Program-made: the position numbers and the translations under genes
Notes under the pieces: model-generated
The model's database searches: none
Seen by the model: only the letters and a program-made list of their open reading frames with translations
Told to the model about the DNA's origin: nothing
Source of the DNA: Calvatia gigantea
Taxonomy: Eukaryota > Basidiomycota > Agaricomycetes > Agaricales > Lycoperdaceae
Reading direction: 5' to 3'
DNA length: 64,000 nt
NCBI GenBank assembly: GCA_025093985.1
Contig: JACAAK010000015.1
Location: forward strand, 1 to 64,000
Part shown: one piece after another, positions 12,011 to 21,450 of the stretch
How the letters are laid out: each line of letters begins with the position of its first letter
Position numbering within the stretch: the stretch's first letter is position 1

Positions 12011-12997
12011 ATGTCCTCCCAAGCCAACTGCATCTCTATCAACTCCCTCGTCCACCCTAACCTGACCATGATCTCCTCAGTCCCCCTCCCGAAGCCAGGC
12101 AATAGCCACGCACCCGCACCCCAAGGTACCCGTTACAACCTTGCAACCACCCCGTCCCCAGCACAAGGACTCCTTGAGACCCTCCTCAAGGATGTCAACA
12201 AAGCCACAAACGACGAAGTAGAAACAATCACGGCCCAAAACAAACGACTCACGGTAAACCGCCACATCACTCTCGCCACCACTTGCATCACCTTCGTGGA
12301 CATGTATGCCGGGTTCACCAACGCATCGTCCTCCACAAGCCAGCATATCCCCGCCATCTTCCGTGCATTAGAATTATCCACCCTTACACCCAGTGAACAA
12401 AACCGGGTCCACAGTCTTCAGAGTCGCGTTGACCTCGCTCTAGAGGTATTCAACCACCTCGATATCGCCGACATCTTTTTAGAACTCGCAGACGTCGCTA
12501 TGAACCTACTAGGATGCGACAAGACCACAGAAGATCCAGACATTGATCAACTCGTTACACGCATCGGAATCACTCTCGCCGACCTACACACCACCATCCA
12601 TTCCCCACCAGCCAAACAAGCAGACATGCCCATGGACAAAGACACCACCGTCTCAATGAAGGAGGAAGTCAACGCACTCCGACGATTCATAAAGACCATC
12701 ACCCCACTGCAAATCGTATCGGTTTTTCTCCCACCAGCAAGATTCCGCAGTGTACTACCAGGCCAAGAAAAGGACCAACATTATTGGAAAGCGATAGTCA
12801 AGAGTTACTGGGACAACTCGACCGTCACCGAGTTCCCCTTCAATGGAGTCCCAGTCCCTATCCGTCAAGATGGCCACAGCCACTTGCCCATCTTCTTTGC
12901 ACGCTCCAACGAAGGGAAGTACCTCATCAGAGCCACCAAGAAAGCCCTCGCCACCGCCGTAGTCAATGGAGAGTTCGACGAACTTCCTGAGGCATGA
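12011..12997 (+). CDS. Third ORF of the retrotransposon, unknown function (copy C)
   Basis: The 328-residue ORF has the same length and position as in copy A, again starting six bases after the integrase TAG. It has no nonsense codon, while gag-pol of the same element has about ten. Several differences from copy A replace Arg with Cys, His or Gln (for example LLGRDK to LLGCDK), matching CpG transitions rather than selection for change. No known domain is recognised. The C-terminal ~90 residues are almost identical to A, so this part is likely the functional core. Confidence 0.8.
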   Translation: MSSQANCISINSLVHPNLTMISSVPLPKPGNSHAPAPQGTRYNLATTPSPAQGLLETLLKDVNKATNDEVETITAQNKRLTVNRHITLATTCITFVDMYAGFTNASSSTSQHIPAIFRALELSTLTPSEQNRVHSLQSRVDLALEVFNHLDIADIFLELADVAMNLLGCDKTTEDPDIDQLVTRIGITLADLHTTIHSPPAKQADMPMDKDTTVSMKEEVNALRRFIKTITPLQIVSVFLPPARFRSVLPGQEKDQHYWKAIVKSYWDNSTVTEFPFNGVPVPIRQDGHSHLPIFFARSNEGKYLIRATKKALATAVVNGEFDELPEA

Positions 12998-13015
12998 AGT
13001 CTAATCGGAGGGTAT

Positions 13016-13324
13016 TGTTATGAGGTTCCACCGATCATAACACATTCCGTACCATTCTACATTCCTAACTATCTGCATGCCTGTTTCGGTTATTCTAGTC
13101 CAGCGTTCTCCGAAAGATATGACTCGTACCAACTACCACACCTTGACCGGACGTTTCATGTAGTTACTCCATCCATTCAACTGGATGCTCCTTTCCGTAT
13201 TTAAGCATACATACACCCTACTGTATTTGGTACGCTTAACCACCTTCTGTTCTCTTTCCCTTACTCGCCCTCAAGACTTAGCCAGAGCTGCAACCTGAGG
13301 TCTAAACCAACTAAGGTCGTAACA
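13016..13324 (+). repeat. 3' LTR of copy C
   Basis: 309 bp, TGTTATGAGG to GGTCGTAACA, followed by the target-site duplication aggtt (13,325-13,329). Preceded by the purine tract ggaggg. Confidence 0.96.
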
Positions 13325-14348
13325 AGGTTAGCCCTTTGGACTTCTTGCAGTCCTTGGCAATGTGGCCAAAAACACCACAATTGTAGCATTTTGGTTCCCC
13401 TTTTGCATTAAAGATGTGACATCTGCTGCCTATCTCCATTGGCTCCCCCATTCCTCCATAGGTTGTCCCAGTGTTGGTTTTCTTATCTTCTTGGTATTTT
13501 GATGCTTCGTACCCTTTCCTGACAGCAAGAATGGCTTCTGTCCATTCTGCATAGATATCTGGCCTGGCATTGGGTGGGTAGCCCATAATGGTATGGATGA
13601 TGTCCTGCCTGGCATTTTTCTTGAGCAGGAACATTGCATGTTTGTTGTCTGTTTTTGCCTTGCTCTTTAGGACTTGGAACTTGATTAGGTAGTTGGCTGT
13701 GTTTTTGTTCCCTTATTTGAATTTCTCAATTTGCCATTCTGCTTTACTGTTTGAGGCATTGTCAGAGAAGGTTTTCCTAAAGTCCTCAGAGAATGCTTTC
13801 CAATCTACTGAGTCCTCTCCGTCTAAGATTTGTGGGGATTTCATGGCCACATAGGCTCCTGCTGTTCCTCCTTGTAATCTGGCCAGGACTGCTATGGCCT
13901 TGTCATCTGCTAAGACTATTTTGTTGAATTTCATGAAGAGTGTCATTGCTCTCCACTAGTTGTCAAATTTAGTATGGGTGCCATCGAAGAATCCAGGGTC
14001 TGGCACTAGGCCTTTTCCACTGGGTGCTGTTGTAGGTACTACTGTATTGTCAGTCATGTCTGGATCACTTTCCAATTCTGTTTCTGTTTCATCTGAGCTT
14101 GATTCATCTGATTTCTCCTGTTCTGGGTTCTCCTAATGGATTAACTCTTCCTCTGCTAGGTCGAGTTCATTTAGAAGTTCTGATAGTACTTCTTCTTCTG
14201 CTGGGTTTGCTCTGGGTATATCATGTGTTTCTTCAGTTGGTTCTTCAGGTACTTTGGGGTTCCCTGTTTCTTCTTCATCTGATGTTTCTGACTCATTGTC
14301 TGTGACTTCAAGATTCAGTTCTCTGTATTCATCTGGGTTTGAGCTCAT
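13325..14348 (-). pseudogene. gag: Gag of copy B, N-terminal part, decayed
   Basis: It starts at an ATG at 14,348 (MSSNPDEYREL) and is collinear with gag of C: acidic N-terminus, capsid-like block around 13,990-13,680 (TLFMKFNK, then DSVDWKAF) and the first CCHC knuckle at about 13,390. It ends at the insertion point of C at 13,325, inside the second knuckle. Stops interrupt it at about 14,135, 13,955 and 13,715. It keeps sense codons at two of the sites where C has TGA. Confidence 0.88.
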
Positions 14349-14430
14349 ATACTAGCTCCTAGGTTGTCTTGTTTGTTCAGGCCTGTTTCAGCCTACTCTT
14401 TGCAAGGTGAGGTGAGGATGCTTAACCAAA

Positions 14431-14735
14431 TGTTACAACCTTAGTCTGAGTATACCTCAGGTTGCAACTCTGGCTAAGACTTGAGGGCGGGTAAGAGGAG
14501 AGGAACAAAGGTAGTTAAGCATACTGAATACAGTAGATGTATGTATGCTTAAATACAGAAGGTCATCCAGTTGAATGGATGGAGTAACTACGTGAAATGT
14601 CCAATCAGGCTGGCATAGTAGTTAACATGAGTCATAGACAGAGATCACTCGACAGGAATAACTGAAACAGATATGCTAATAGACAGGAATGCAGATGATG
14701 ATGGAGTATGACTTGATTGGTGGAAAACCATAACA
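14431..14735 (-). repeat. 5' LTR of copy B (305 bp)
   Basis: The reverse complement starts TGTTATGG and ends GGTTGTAACA, followed (leftwards) by the same ttggttaagc primer-site region as in C. It is diverged from the A and C LTRs mainly by loss of CG dinucleotides. Confidence 0.88.
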
Positions 14736-16368
14736 AGAGGGTAGTTATACTCACTGGGATATTGAGAGATCTTGCTAGAAGTTGCTTTAAGAGTAGTAGA
14801 TTTGAATAGAAGAAGACTAAATTGTCTGAAGGACATACACATACTACATATAGGTTTATATACATATAATCCCTGGTCTGTGCACTCTAAACCCATAAAC
14901 AGGTGAGGTCTTATCTACTAGTAGCATATTCAGAGCATAATGCATGCTACACATGTATCTAATAGACCATGTAGCCAGCAACCTAGAGTATGGTCTAGTA
15001 CTATGTCCATAGCTTGTTATCTTGCTTCTAATAGTGAAGTACTCAAGATTCTGTTTTAGCTATGAATAGACTGAACCAACATAGTAGTACAGGATTGAGA
15101 TTCAACATTTCTTATCTTCACTTGTCTGCTACAAGGTTAACAACCTTGAGGACTGCAGTGGCACTTAACTCAGACTTCTCAGACAAGTGTAAGCTTCTAC
15201 TTGAGGGAGCAATCCAAAGTCTGCACAGAAGTCATTGAGACTTGCCAATACTCCTGGACTATAGCATTGAACCTCTCCCTGAGTAGAGACAATCCAGGCC
15301 CAGTTGTGAAGTAAGGTAATGCACATAACAGTATATACACTTAAGTACTGAGAGGCATCTAGTTGAGTGGATGGAGTAACTACTGTAAAACATCTGACAA
15401 AGGTGGCAAAGTAGTGTATGAGTCAATACTTGGAGATTGCTGGGTAGGAATAGCATAAAACAGATGCAATGAGATGTAGAATGAAGACAAGCATGGAGAC
15501 ATGGTAAGAACAGTGAAAACCACAACATATTTGTCTTAACATTTGAAATTGTAGATTCTCCATACTATAAGATAATATAGTGGATACTATATAAGTTATA
15601 CTTACAGTTACCTGAAACTATACTACTAAATATACTGGAATAAGTAGTTTGATTAAACTATAGACATCTACAAATCAGTACCATTAAACCATTCATTCTT
15701 CTTCTCTAGTGATTGTAAACTACAATTGACAACAACCTTCATATTGTAGTGTGCTAAAACCAGATGTAATTGACTGTAGTTTGTGTAAACCATAAATCTA
15801 CCCTCTTATAGTTTACAAAACCTATTTACTGAGCCAGATGTGGTATCTGGCAACTACACCTCTATCTTGTTACAGGCTGCTCCAACTACATGCTATTCTT
15901 TTGTGGTGTCCACAAACCAGGTCTCAATCTTATTCTAATAATCTATATTTAATATAAATCTATGGTCAAGTAGTCATAAATAGTGTTTACATAGGGGGTA
16001 CAACTGGTCATACCCCATTTTTACTGTAAGCCATACCCAATGTTGTAGTAAAGTTGGGGTGTGTTTGGAACCAAATACGTTCGGTTCCTACCCCAGAAAA
16101 TTGGGGGTAAGCCCAACTTCCGCCAATTCTCTGCTACCACAATGGATACATCTGCCTACAAAGGCGGACAAAGGTGTTGGCACCGGAATATGCTCGGAAA
16201 TGATATGGTTATCCATACTGACCTCAATGTACAACACTTAGCTTCAACGTTCAAACGTTTAATTGACGCGAGGGGTGCACCAGTGATGTGAAGGGAGGTC
16301 AGTGTCACGCGCCACAGCACAAGAACTGTGACAGATGCGTTCTCGCGCTCCGAAGTTCTAACCCTCAC
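14736..16368. other. AT-rich, CpG-poor retroelement flank without genes
   Basis: I see no supportable gene. The stretch is rich in short direct repeats and AT tracts and nearly lacks CG dinucleotides up to about 16,050, suggesting old, methylated repeat DNA. From about 16,160 it becomes the 5' flank of F-box copy 1; a related block recurs near 27,150 and 31,385, upstream of other F-box copies. Confidence 0.6.
15300..15526 (-). repeat. Degenerate LTR fragment of the same family
   Basis: The piece around ttgagtggatggagtaacta aligns with ttgaatggatggagtaacta in the B LTR, and the order of neighbouring motifs (gtatatacacttaag upstream, taggaatag and the terminal caaca downstream) is the same. 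The first ~80 bases of the LTR are not recognisable. It is probably an old solo LTR or fragment. Confidence 0.6.
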
Positions 16369-18022
16369 ATGCTGCTAAATTTTCTTCTTCTGGCCATATG
16401 TGGAATTGTCGGAATTGCAAGTAAGCGATTTGACAAACTTCAGGTTAAGATAGTTTATTGACAACTTTTCAGCATTTTTCCGTAAAATTTCCCGACGGCC
16501 GTTGGGAATCCATGGCTTGCCTCTTGAACTACTGTCCGAAATTGCGTCACATCTAGATTTTGCTGACGTGATTTCATTGCGCCAGGTGCGTTACAACTAT
16601 ATTTATCGTGGTATCCACCTACGCAGTGCCCAGTCTACCAGAAAACTTCGTGAGGCGACGGAAGCCCGAGTGGTCTGGTATTCGCTCGCGAAGAAATATA
16701 CCACCCGACATTTCAACATCCCGCGCCCAGAGAGTGGAACTATCGACACACTTACAACGAATGACCTTCGCGAATGGATCTGGCCTCGTCTCGCAATCGA
16801 TCAAATATGGAGGAGAAAGACGGTGGTCCCTATGAAACGCAGGCTTGGCATGCTTGAGGACACAATGGACTTGAGTATTATACCTGGCGGGCGCTGGCTT
16901 CTTGCACTTCGGGATACTGGACATGTGGATTTCTACGACCTTAATTTGAAAGAGCCTATCCCCCGGCCATTATTGGAACCCTCCGTGCCAAGCGTGGAGG
17001 CAGGCCCGACGAAACTTGTTGTAGACATCAACCGAGGGGCACCAGTCCTTGACTTCACTTTTGCCATCGGTGCTACTGGATCTATATGTCAGTTTCATGT
17101 GGTTTATTATCCATACTCGATGAATAACTTATTTTTGTCAACAGGGTTTCAAACACCCAGTTTCGGATGGTTGCACATTCGGCGCGCATGGTTAGCTGGT
17201 GTCGGGCCATCGGCCACTTTCTCAGCCCACAAGCTCGTTTCAATCCCGCACATCAGAAGAAATGCCGTCACGTGTAATATAACATTGAGTGGTGGCCTCG
17301 CCGCACGCAATATTGCCGAGGGCAGGAACAGCTGGATTGAGGTGTTTAAATGGAAAGAATGCACGTCAACCGAACTCGTGATCGCGATTATCCGTATCCA
17401 CACAACACTGCGAACTGTATGTGGTCCTTTTCTCTTACTCAAATGGGATCGCAACTGACCCAGACTGAAGGGAGCGATATACTTCATCGGCGAGGATCGG
17501 ATCCTTTGTATCGCTAAGCGTGGCATCTTTATTCACCGGATACCGCCTCTGTCACGTCTCCTTGTGGACTGGGATCCTGAGGTTGGATACCAGGACGGCA
17601 AGGACATTGCGGAGCCTGTGTGGTCCTATGACCACAGATATTTCGCTTTAAATAATGACCCCTCCCTTTACTTTGACAGCTCTGCAGGATACCGTCTTGT
17701 TGTCCAGGATGGGCGTGACGTCGTTGGCATTTATATTCCCCTCTCCTCCAGCAGCCAACCGTGCGTTCGGTTCCGAATCCAGTCACACCTCTTGATATCT
17801 CTTGGGACCGGCTTATACAAAGGATGCGCAATGCACAAGGAGTCGCCTGCTGTCCGCTTTGGCTATGAGTGGGATGGCAATGCTGATGCCAATTTCGTCA
17901 ACTCTCAGAGTGGGCAATATTCGCGTCTTGCTAAATTGTGTTTTGATGAAGAGACTGGGCGGTGTCTTCTCAGGGAGACTCGAACGGAAATTTGGATATA
18001 TGACTTCATGTTTTGCTATTGA
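16369..18022 (+). CDS. F-box protein with N-terminal hydrophobic anchor (array copy 1, intact)
   Basis: Four exons, 16,369-16,420, 16,473-17,087, 17,145-17,416 and 17,471-18,022, join with GT-AG introns of 52, 57 and 54 bp into 496 codons plus stop. Residues 1-20 are strongly hydrophobic (start MLLNFLLLAICGIVG) and are followed by a basic patch (RKISRRP), which fits a signal anchor with the rest in the cytosol. Residues 32-56 are an F-box (LPLELLSEIASHLDFADVIS), which in known proteins binds Skp1 of SCF ubiquitin ligases. The rest has propeller-like strands such as GGRWLLALRDTGHVDFYDL. Matching intron positions in the other array copies support the model. The target is unknown. It ends 89 bp from the convergent gene G1. 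Confidence 0.82.
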
Positions 18023-18111
18023 CTTAGCAGACACAATGCATATTAGTCCTCTCTACTCAGCAGTTCCCATAAATCGTCAGGATTCGCAGACATCTTGTGA
18101 TCCAATCAGTT

Positions 18112-20126
18112 TCACGAAATTTGACAAATCGTCATTATGATGGTGCATACCCAAGATAGCAGCAATGCTATGATCAATAAAATTCCCCCTCGGGTTGGCC
18201 TAAACGGCAAGGGTTCAGTCCTCCGGACCAACCGTTCTTCAAGTTCAACTTCTCGCAAAACAACCCCGAAAATCCAGTGAGTTCCCGATGTAAGACAGAA
18301 CGGCACGTAATCTTTCTGTCTGCGTTCTCCTCTGCGAAACACAATTACCCACTGCACTGTGCCGGAATTCGGACAGGACTCACAAAGCTATGGCCTCAGC
18401 AACAACTTGGGGTATATGGGTCTCCAGCCTAGTGAGTGGGGACTTCGCTTCAACAATGACAAAACCCCCTTCCTGAAACATGGATGCCCATTGCTCTGCT
18501 ACTCGCTCATACAGTTTCACCGCACTCCCTTCCCAACGCGACCGGTCGGCTTTGAATTTGTCAAGAAGCGTTTCTTTTGTCGTGGAAAATGTGAAATAAT
18601 CTGTAGATCCTGATAAACGTGTGGTGTGACCGTCTTTGTTCCTGATTTCCACAGCAGTGCCCTCTTTGGCGACAGAATCCTATCATATTCGCGTTAGCCC
18701 CTTGATTATAGGTGCATAGAATGAATCAGGTCATACGTTGGCATTGGACCTTGGAAGGGACCCTAGCGAAAATTCAGGGAAGCATAAAATCTGGGTTCCA
18801 CCACCAAGAGTCATGACTGCAGCCGACACAAGGCAATATATTATGTCATTAATAAGCAACCGTGTGCTTTCCTCCGACTTGCAAGGTTTTGTAAAATTGG
18901 ATAAGCATAAGTCCTGAATGCAATCATTGAAAGACGACATACCAAAATATTCCAGAAATTATCAATTGTCTTGACCACGCGCTCTTCCGTCTGTTCTAAC
19001 ACCTGTTTCCAGGTCCCCACGAAGTCGACCCGGATCAATTTGTCCGAATTGGCTGATGTCAGTTCACCAATCACTCTCCGACATAGTGTCATAGCAGATA
19101 TTTTTCGTTCGTCCTGAATGCCCAATCGGCCGTAATCCTTTCTTTTTACAGTTGAAAAGGACTGAGACTACATGAAATATTAAAAACAAAAGCTTTAAAA
19201 GGCAATAAAATATACGCACAAATGGCTTTTTCTCCCCCACCAATTCCCCAACCTCCTTAATAGCATTCTCAAGGACATCAACTTTGGCTAAAACTGCCGT
19301 TTCAATATCGCGGTTTAAGTCTCCACTTGACTGAGCATTCTCCCCTTCAGCACCTTCATCGCTGTCGTACAGAGTCACTTGGCAAAGTTGAGTTAGTCCT
19401 CCAGTTACCAATCCGTTGTGCTTACATGACATCCCACCCTGAATGATCTCCCCAACACCTTTCTCGAGCTTTCCTTCGAAGTCCTGACGCAGGTACCTCA
19501 GGATGGTTTCACCAGTGATGGATGTGGATTCGCCAGTCGATCCGGTGTCTAGCTCCAGTTTCCCCTTCTCCTGCCCAACGGCCTTGAACTGCTTATCCAG
19601 GGCCAGTGTGGAGTAGAAGTCATCTGAAGAGGTTATTAATTGTGATCAGCATTATAACCTAAGTAACTGCTAGCCCACCAATGTCCTTGACAATATTACG
19701 GCTTTCTTTCTTCTTTTCTGGCTGTTGTGGATCTTGAGCTTGAACGACGGGGGATCAATCTATAAATTTCGAAGGAGTAAACCCAGATGACTGACCCTTT
19801 TGTTTGGTCGGAATGGCGGGGAAAAGTTTACGGATCCTCTCAAGTTGCTTTTGTATAATTTGACTGGATTCTACAACCTCCCCCCACTTTTGTGTGTCAG
19901 ACCTGGTGCGCAGGTTTGGGGGCTGTTCAAGACGAAATGTGGCCGGATCCGGGTCTCGGTCATTCGGTAGCTGACCGTGCTTGCTGGTGGACCGGGATGT
20001 CCTTGTTTCGGGACCCTTCACGGCCTGGTGTTGACTCTGAGCCGAGGTATCACCTAAGGCAGGCGCTGGTACCTCGCGGAGTTTACGGGGGGGGTTAGTA
20101 GTTTTTTTGGAGGGTGTTTTGCTCAT
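18112..20126 (-). CDS. Gene G1: tail-anchored protein with PD-(D/E)XK nuclease-like signature
   Basis: Eight exons on the minus strand: 20,126-19,796; 19,738-19,679; 19,623-19,426; 19,377-19,220; 19,167-18,943; 18,877-18,737; 18,679-18,384; 18,331-18,112. All introns are GT-AG and 48-65 bp, giving 542 residues. The N-terminal ~110 residues are Ser/Pro/Lys-rich and probably disordered. Residues about 395-450 carry GSTDYFTFS (Asp398) and GFVIVEAKSP (Glu448, Lys450), the spacing expected of a PD-(D/E)XK core. The last ~25 residues (GGILLIIALLLSWVCTII) form a membrane segment, suggesting a tail anchor. Paralogue G2 (38,078-36,006) has the same eight-exon structure. Nuclease activity is inference from one motif; a non-catalytic relative is possible. 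Confidence 0.75.
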
Positions 20127-21440
20127 CGTAGTGGGGTTGGACGTCAGTTGTGCAGGAACAAAAGTAGTTTGAAAGGTATTTTATGGAGGGACTGGATATC
20201 TTGTCGATTCAAATTGTGGCTTATATACCATTTAATCTTAGGTATCATCCAGCGCCACGCAATTGGCCACACTGTGGCGCCAAGGAGTTGCACCGAAGGG
20301 ACAACAATATAGTCAGAAATGCGTCAAAGCAGCTGATGCACAAGTTTTGAAGGATTCCAGGGCTAGGATGAACGGCTTTTCATCGGCTATGACAAACAAA
20401 GCGCACAGCAACGTGCTGCCTGAACGTTGGGTGCCAAACCCTAATGCAAGATTTGCACAGCGTCCAAATAGAGAGTGCACGGATTAGTTTGTGAATGTAG
20501 AGACCCGATCAAGAGGAAGACGCCATTGTAGGCCCTGCCACAATTGGCTGTCGAACACTCAAAAGAACCAGGTGAAGCCGCATGACCCACCACGAGGCGT
20601 GTATGGAGGGGCAGCCTGTATGGAGGGGCAGTGGGCATATTTTACTTGGGGGGTTGGTGGCCGAGCAATAAGCGCGATCGCGGGACAAAGCAGTCTTGTA
20701 GATCTGCTAAATGGGGGATAAATGCGCATAAAGTCAAAGCGGTTAGAATTTCCACATGCTGTACCAAGTCTGAGGATCCGAATATCAACGGCGGCCTTGC
20801 CAACTACTCAGCGAATGTCATGGATATAGAGAGTGAGCTCCGAAGAGCTGGAAGGCCTGCCAAACTTGGACACGGATACGACCTGTCAAGAGGCGCAGGG
20901 CGCCACTCCTAGGATATAGGCGTTTGTTGCATCCATGGGTGCCAGCCTCATGGTCTTCAACTTCATTGTCGTCTATGGATCTCCGCAATACGTGATTCAA
21001 AAATCTCGGCTAAATAACTCGTGCATAAGTGTCAACATCATTGCGTGTTGCGCCCAAGAGCTGGAGTTGAGAACCCCTGATTTGGCTCTCAAGCTGTAGA
21101 TGTCCTCGCTATCGCTGCGACGGACGGCCGGGGTGCCTGTAGGTACGAACGTGGGTGATGTACAGATAAGCGAAGGATGCCAGAATGACTTGAGCGAGCT
21201 AGTGACAGATGTTGTGAGACAACCTGATGACGATCAGTCCCGAACAGCCGAAGAAAAACATCTATTTGGATATATTTTGAACTACCTTATTCCTAACTTT
21301 GTTGCTGGGCACCAAAATGACGTGCCTGGCCAAAGAGTTCATTAGTGGTGTACTAGTAGTGTACAAGGAACAGCAAAGTCAGGACAAACGCATCAAAAAT
21401 TCGAAATACAACGATGTCCAAACGTACACTCACAGAAGGG
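20127..21440. repeat. Conserved non-coding block X1 (paralogue of 38,079-39,540)
   Basis: No reading frame is shared with the paralogous block, yet long runs are nearly identical, for example the stretches around actcagcgaatgtcatggat and ggaaggcctgccaaacttgg. By eye the identity is higher than in the neighbouring gene G coding exons. It holds the upstream region of G1 and the 3' flank of the duplicated AKR1 piece. Candidates are an undetected RNA, regulatory DNA or a recent gene-conversion tract. A shorter relative of its G-proximal part lies at about 33,960-34,230. Confidence 0.7.
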
Positions 21441-21450
21441 TCACAACATA

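Larger units (their letters stand above)
6931..13324 (+). mobile_element. Full-length chromodomain Ty3/gypsy retrotransposon, copy C
   Basis: A complete 6,394-bp element with 309-bp LTRs, a primer-binding region beginning TGG two bases inside the 5' LTR, gag, pol, a third ORF, a polypurine tract and a 5-bp target-site duplication. It sits inside gag of copy B. The two LTRs differ at eight positions, seven of which lie in CpG sites. Gag-pol has about ten in-frame TGA codons and no other class of nonsense codon apart from the natural gag stop, so the copy is probably not autonomous now. The third ORF remains open. Confidence 0.97.
2538..14735 (-). mobile_element. Old Ty3/gypsy copy B, minus strand, interrupted by copies A and C
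   Basis: Reading leftwards from a 5' LTR at 14,735-14,431, the order is gag (14,348-13,325), the insertion of C (6,931-13,324), then the rest of gag, protease, RT, RNase H and integrase (6,930 to about 3,280) and the third ORF (3,267-2,538), where copy A interrupts it. Its 3' end is therefore outside the window. The frame is broken by many stops, and CG dinucleotides are strikingly scarce compared with A and C. Typical changes are Arg to Cys, His or stop, as expected from CpG deamination. It is the oldest layer of the nest and does not look functional. Confidence 0.92.
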
